Below, one piece after another: positions 31,301 through 34,276 of a stretch of DNA of 34,276 nucleotides; within the stretch, counting starts at the first letter, position 1; each line of letters begins with the position of its first letter. The stretch lies in contig CAJXZK010000024.1 in assembly GCA_913063055.1 (NCBI GenBank), positions 1-34,276 on the forward strand, in the 5' to 3' direction. The position numbers and the translations under genes are program-made. The notes beneath the pieces are model-generated. The model saw only the letters and a list, made by a program, of their open reading frames with translations, ran no database searches and had not been told where the DNA came from. Source of the DNA: an uncultured bacterium. GTDB taxonomy: Bacteria; Cyanobacteriota; Vampirovibrionia; Obscuribacterales; Obscuribacteraceae.

Positions 31301-31398
31301 CCGGTTGTCAGAATCTTTTAAACCTGCTCGGGCACCCTTGCGTGATATGGTTATGAGCGTTTTTTGAGATTCTGCCCAATGCTTATGACTGTGCCTTA

Positions 31399-32682
31399 AT
31401 GCCAACCGACCTATCTATTGCCGTTGCTCCGATTGAGGTAAGTAAAAGTAGCGTTGCTGCTACCGCTTCTAAGGCCTCTGTGGCCCCTTACTGGCCGCAA
31501 TTAGATGGTCTGCGCACCCTTGCCTTCCTTCTGGTTTTTCTGCATCACTTGGGGCGGGTTGCTGATGTGGAACGCGCTGCTCTTGGTTCGGCTATTGCTC
31601 CAGCCCTGCCTACTCTTGATGCCATCTGTGCCTGGGGCTGGGTTGGTGTGGACGTTTTCTTTTCGCTTAGTGGTTTTCTAATTACCCACTTGCTTATCGC
31701 CGAGAAGGGGCGTTTCAATAGTATTTCCTTCAAGCAGTTCTTTGCCAGGCGTGCTTTGCGCATCTGGCCTGTTTACTATCTGGTGCTGCTTTTCGCCTGT
31801 GTTGTTGTGCCTTTGATGCAATGGCAGAGTTTGAACTGGCCCTTGTATGGTGAGTTCTTGGCCAAACAGGGAGTGCCGCTAACGTTCTTTGCTGGCAACT
31901 ACAGTTTGACTTTCGCTACAAATATCCTGCTGAAATTTACCAGCGCCCTGGCCTGGTCGGTAGTCTTTCTTTTCTTGCCTCTTTGGTCTTTGGCTGTGGA
32001 AGAACAGTTCTATCTCACTTGGCCATTTTTGCTCAAAGTACTACCAACAGCCAAAGCGCTTTATCGCACGATCGCCGCTCTGGCTGTCTTCTCTCTGGCT
32101 GCACGGGCTATTCTTTGGTACATTTCGCGTTACCATTACCATATTGCCTTCCCGGTCAATCTCTACTACCAGACCACTTTCTCTCACCTGGAGCCGCTCA
32201 TGGCTGGAGCAGCTTGTGCGGTTACTGTCTATTATTTCCCTGACCTGTTAGCTCGCCTCAAGCGTTCCGCCCCACTACTTATTGCTGCTCTTGTGGCTGT
32301 GGTTGTGCCTGGCGCAATCTTCTTGCCTGATATCGTCTACAACAGCTATTACAACATTGCCACCTTTAGTATTGTGGCCTTGGCCTGTCTCTTGCTTTTG
32401 ACTACTACTTTGGTTTCTCCGGCGTTTGCCAAGTTTTTCAGCAACAAGGCACTCTCTGCCTTTGGTCGCCTCACCTATGCCATGTATCTGGTTCATTACT
32501 TCGCCATTGCCATGGCCGAGAAAATTTGGCAGGGTAATAGCGCGTTGGCTTCAAGCTGGCACTTACAGCACTGGCCGACTAAGTTTGTCTTAGCCCTCGG
32601 CATGACCTATTTGTTTGCTTTTGTTAGCTGGCATTTGCTAGAGCGTCATTTCCTGAAAATGCGCAAACACTTTAGCCGCTAG
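31399..32682 (+). CDS. Acyltransferase 3 family (OafA/YrhL-like) membrane protein
   Basis: 427 residues with about ten spans. Diagnostic segments are all there: PQLDGLRTLAFLLVFLHHLG (33-52, His49/His50), GWVGVDVFFSLSGFLITHLL, RRALRIWPVYYL and SLAVEEQFYLTWPFLL. Such proteins acylate (often O-acetylate) sugars of surface polysaccharides, peptidoglycan or other exported molecules, using acyl-CoA on the cytoplasmic side. The first ~30 residues are a Ser/Ala-rich cytoplasmic tail. The acceptor is unknown, though the glycan genes in this window make a surface glycan plausible. It starts 98 bp after comEC. Confidence 0.93.
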   Translation: MPTDLSIAVAPIEVSKSSVAATASKASVAPYWPQLDGLRTLAFLLVFLHHLGRVADVERAALGSAIAPALPTLDAICAWGWVGVDVFFSLSGFLITHLLIAEKGRFNSISFKQFFARRALRIWPVYYLVLLFACVVVPLMQWQSLNWPLYGEFLAKQGVPLTFFAGNYSLTFATNILLKFTSALAWSVVFLFLPLWSLAVEEQFYLTWPFLLKVLPTAKALYRTIAALAVFSLAARAILWYISRYHYHIAFPVNLYYQTTFSHLEPLMAGAACAVTVYYFPDLLARLKRSAPLLIAALVAVVVPGAIFLPDIVYNSYYNIATFSIVALACLLLLTTTLVSPAFAKFFSNKALSAFGRLTYAMYLVHYFAIAMAEKIWQGNSALASSWHLQHWPTKFVLALGMTYLFAFVSWHLLERHFLKMRKHFSR

Positions 32683-32705
32683 ACTAGAACTAGTTGCTGT
32701 TTGAC

Positions 32706-33284
32706 CTACGGCACATATTTTTTCTTGTCTAAATCCCATTGTTCGCGCGGGTGAATAATAGCTTTGCCGCTAGCGTCATGTCTTATGCTGCGGTCGCTAG
32801 CGTTGAGATCCGCTGGGTTGGCTGGCTTGCTGCCGCGATTGTCGCGTGAATCAAGCAGTATAAATTTGTTGCCGTCTCTGGTCACTGAAAACACTGTATG
32901 GAACAGCTCTTTGTTCATGTAGCTCAATAATTTGTCGACGGTGGCATGGTCGTTTTTGCCACCGCGGTCTTTGGCGTGTAATTTATCGTTGTCGTTAGCT
33001 TCTTCAAGAGCGTGCTTGACTGCTAGGTTAATGTTGCCATTGATGGCGATAAAGGCAGCACCGTCTTTAGCAATTTGGCGATAGTGTTCGTTGGTTTTGG
33101 CGTCACCGACAATATGCAAATCAGTAAGCTTTGGGCCGTCTATCTGCCTAGACTTGCCTTCATACTCCATATGATTGAAAACTGGGTTTCTCATATCGAT
33201 ATTGTTATGAAGCCGATCTTGTACATCTCGGTTGATTTGTGCCGGTGTTACGTTTTCGGTTCTTTCCGCTTTTTCGCCTGCCAT
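32706..33284 (-). CDS. Orphan soluble protein
   Basis: 192 residues, no signal peptide or membrane span. Highly charged, with many Asp, Asn, Lys and His residues. The middle (DGAAFIAINGNINLAVKHALEEAND) could form strand-helix and the later segment HTVFSVTRDGNKFILLDSRDNRG looks like a beta hairpin; I recognise no family. The ATG has an AGG 4 nt upstream. It converges on the acyltransferase gene across 23 bp and lies 113 bp downstream of the methyltransferase gene; that gap holds nothing I can name. Confidence 0.72.
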   Translation of the reverse strand: MAGEKAERTENVTPAQINRDVQDRLHNNIDMRNPVFNHMEYEGKSRQIDGPKLTDLHIVGDAKTNEHYRQIAKDGAAFIAINGNINLAVKHALEEANDNDKLHAKDRGGKNDHATVDKLLSYMNKELFHTVFSVTRDGNKFILLDSRDNRGSKPANPADLNASDRSIRHDASGKAIIHPREQWDLDKKKYVP

Positions 33285-33397
33285 GATACCTGCCTACTTG
33301 TTTTGCCAAGGTCTAATTGCCGTTCTTGCCGAAGAAGATACAGGCAACCAGTTTTTTATACCCGTATATCTCAGCATTAATCGCAATATCAGCTTAT

Positions 33398-34132
33398 TTA
33401 TAGAGGCTTTTTGCAGACTGTCACAAGGCCAATGCCCGTAGGCATATCAGTGCCGCTGACAATCATGTTGGTGTCTAATTGCAAGACGCTGTTGACGATG
33501 TTGGTTAGCCACTGCGGGTGGTTCTCAATTACAGAGTGCTCGTCGTGGTTGTTTGCATCTAAGCGTGCTTTCAACCAGGCCGGAAAGAAAAGCGGAAATT
33601 GACAGTAAGAGAGGCGTTCAATATTGAAACCGGCAGCTGTTAGTTTGGCTTTTAAGTCTGGCTTTGAGTAGCGCCTGGCCGTATGTACATAGCGGTCATG
33701 ACTGGTGTACAAACTATCGTTAGCAGGAACGCGCAAGACCATTGTGCCGCCAGGTTTTAAAACTGAATAGAACTGGCGCAGAGCGGCTAGATCATCTTCT
33801 ACTAACTTGTGATAAATAACATCAATTGAGGTGAGCAGGTCGAAACTGTTGGCGGCAAAGGGCAGTTTTTCGACTGAGCTTTTAATGGCATCAATGCCGC
33901 GTTGACGTGTGAAATTGAGAGCTTCATCGTGGGCGTCGATTGCACTGACCTTTCCATATCTAGTTAGTGCCTTGGCTAACCAGCCAGTGCCACAGCCCGC
34001 TTCGAGAATATCGAGGTTTTCTTTTTGTTTTACGTATTTATCAATTAGCTTTAATATGCAGTCGTGCACAGCCACGTAGTAAAAATGGTCATCTTCGCTG
34101 CTAAATATGTTGCGATACTCGGCTGCTTCCAT
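33398..34132 (-). CDS. Class I SAM-dependent methyltransferase
   Basis: 244 residues. The SAM-binding motif I is EAGCGTG (44-50), motif II ends in Asp66 (AIDAHD), and the LTSIDVIYHKLVEDDL and LKPGGTMVLRVPAND segments complete the Methyltransf_11/25-type fold. Such enzymes methylate small molecules, lipids or sugars; the substrate cannot be told. The second half, with an aromatic patch (YCQFPLFFPAWLKARL), may contact a membrane or lipid-like acceptor. It begins 12 bp after the stop of the gene at the window's right edge, so the two are probably in an operon. Confidence 0.88.
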   Translation of the reverse strand: MEAAEYRNIFSSEDDHFYYVAVHDCILKLIDKYVKQKENLDILEAGCGTGWLAKALTRYGKVSAIDAHDEALNFTRQRGIDAIKSSVEKLPFAANSFDLLTSIDVIYHKLVEDDLAALRQFYSVLKPGGTMVLRVPANDSLYTSHDRYVHTARRYSKPDLKAKLTAAGFNIERLSYCQFPLFFPAWLKARLDANNHDEHSVIENHPQWLTNIVNSVLQLDTNMIVSGTDMPTGIGLVTVCKKPL

Positions 34133-34144
34133 TACTCTTTGCTT

Positions 34145-34276
34145 TTAGCTCCGCGCGGTACGTTCATGTTCGATTGCAGCACTGCCCTTGCTCAATGTTC
34201 TTTTCTGCTTATTGTCGAAGGCTATCTCTTTTTCAGACTTTTCTGGTTCTGCCTTTTCTTCGTTACGATCAAATCC
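34145..34276 (-). CDS. C-terminal end of an unidentified gene (cut by window edge)
   Basis: Reading the minus strand from the right edge, one frame stays open for 43 codons to a TAA at 34147-34145; the other two frames are stopped early. The peptide is strongly charged (NEEKAEPEKSEKEIAFDNKQ...). No family can be assigned from so little. Confidence 0.5.
   Translation of the reverse strand, partial: GFDRNEEKAEPEKSEKEIAFDNKQKRTLSKGSAAIEHERTARS

Noticed and set aside
31309-31374. CAGAATCT ... AGATTCTG inverted repeat between comEC and the acyltransferase gene
   Set aside because: Arms are 8 bp and 50 bp apart, with no T-run in the right place; could easily be chance.

Overview
The window looks like a piece of a bacterial chromosome of moderate G+C (roughly half, judged by eye). 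It is densely coded on both strands, mostly with ATG starts and a minority of GTG/TTG starts, and has recognisable Shine-Dalgarno sequences and intrinsic terminators. I see no rRNA, tRNA, CRISPR array, transposase, phage gene or plasmid gene, so it reads as core genome plus lineage-specific genes. Several large GT-C type membrane proteins, an ABC-2 polysaccharide-type permease, an acyltransferase-3 protein and a phosphohexomutase point to an organism that invests in surface glycans. The mix of a B12-dependent (class II) ribonucleotide reductase, a YumC-type ferredoxin-NADP reductase and large orphan proteins would suit a Cyanobacteriota/Melainabacteria-like or similarly under-sampled lineage. 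That placement is a guess and cannot be settled from this window.

Layout. 1-4156 (minus): 3'-truncated phosphomannomutase/phosphoglucomutase, ABC-2 permease, small lipoprotein and SbcD-like nuclease. 4253-9370 (plus): secreted orphan protein, RlmD-type rRNA methyltransferase, GNAT acetyltransferase, ribosomal protein bL9, and a GT-C glycosyltransferase whose first codons contain the bL9 terminator. 9438-11226 (minus): exonuclease VII subunits xseB and xseA. 11668-15513 (plus): degenerate PD-(D/E)XK-like protein, imidazolonepropionase (hutI), a repeat-rich regulatory region, a coiled-coil protein and a His/Asp/Gly-rich single-span membrane protein. 15587-16543 (minus): aldo/keto reductase. 16670-17662 (plus): ferredoxin-NADP reductase with a clear terminator. 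17778-22135 (minus): two tandem, diverged GT-C paralogues. 22285-24978 (plus): nrdJ and dcd, a deoxynucleotide supply pair. 25017-26009 (minus): TPR protein with three 18-residue repeats, divergent from an 835-residue orphan protein (26279-28786, plus). 28905-32682 (plus): possible leader peptide, a ComEC/Rec2 protein lacking a recognisable metallo-beta-lactamase domain, and an acyltransferase. 32706-34276 (minus): orphan protein, SAM methyltransferase and the C-terminal end of another gene.

Working together: nrdJ/dcd make DNA precursors. SbcD, ExoVII, ComEC and perhaps the PD-(D/E)XK-like protein concern DNA processing and uptake. The GT-C enzymes, permease, phosphohexomutase and acyltransferase concern envelope glycans. 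The most unusual parts are the terminator inside a coding start, the four-copy GGTATCA region ahead of an orphan gene pair, the ComEC with an unfamiliar C-terminus and upstream mini-ORF, and the divergent TPR/835-residue pair. No complete, clearly new multi-gene system is evident.
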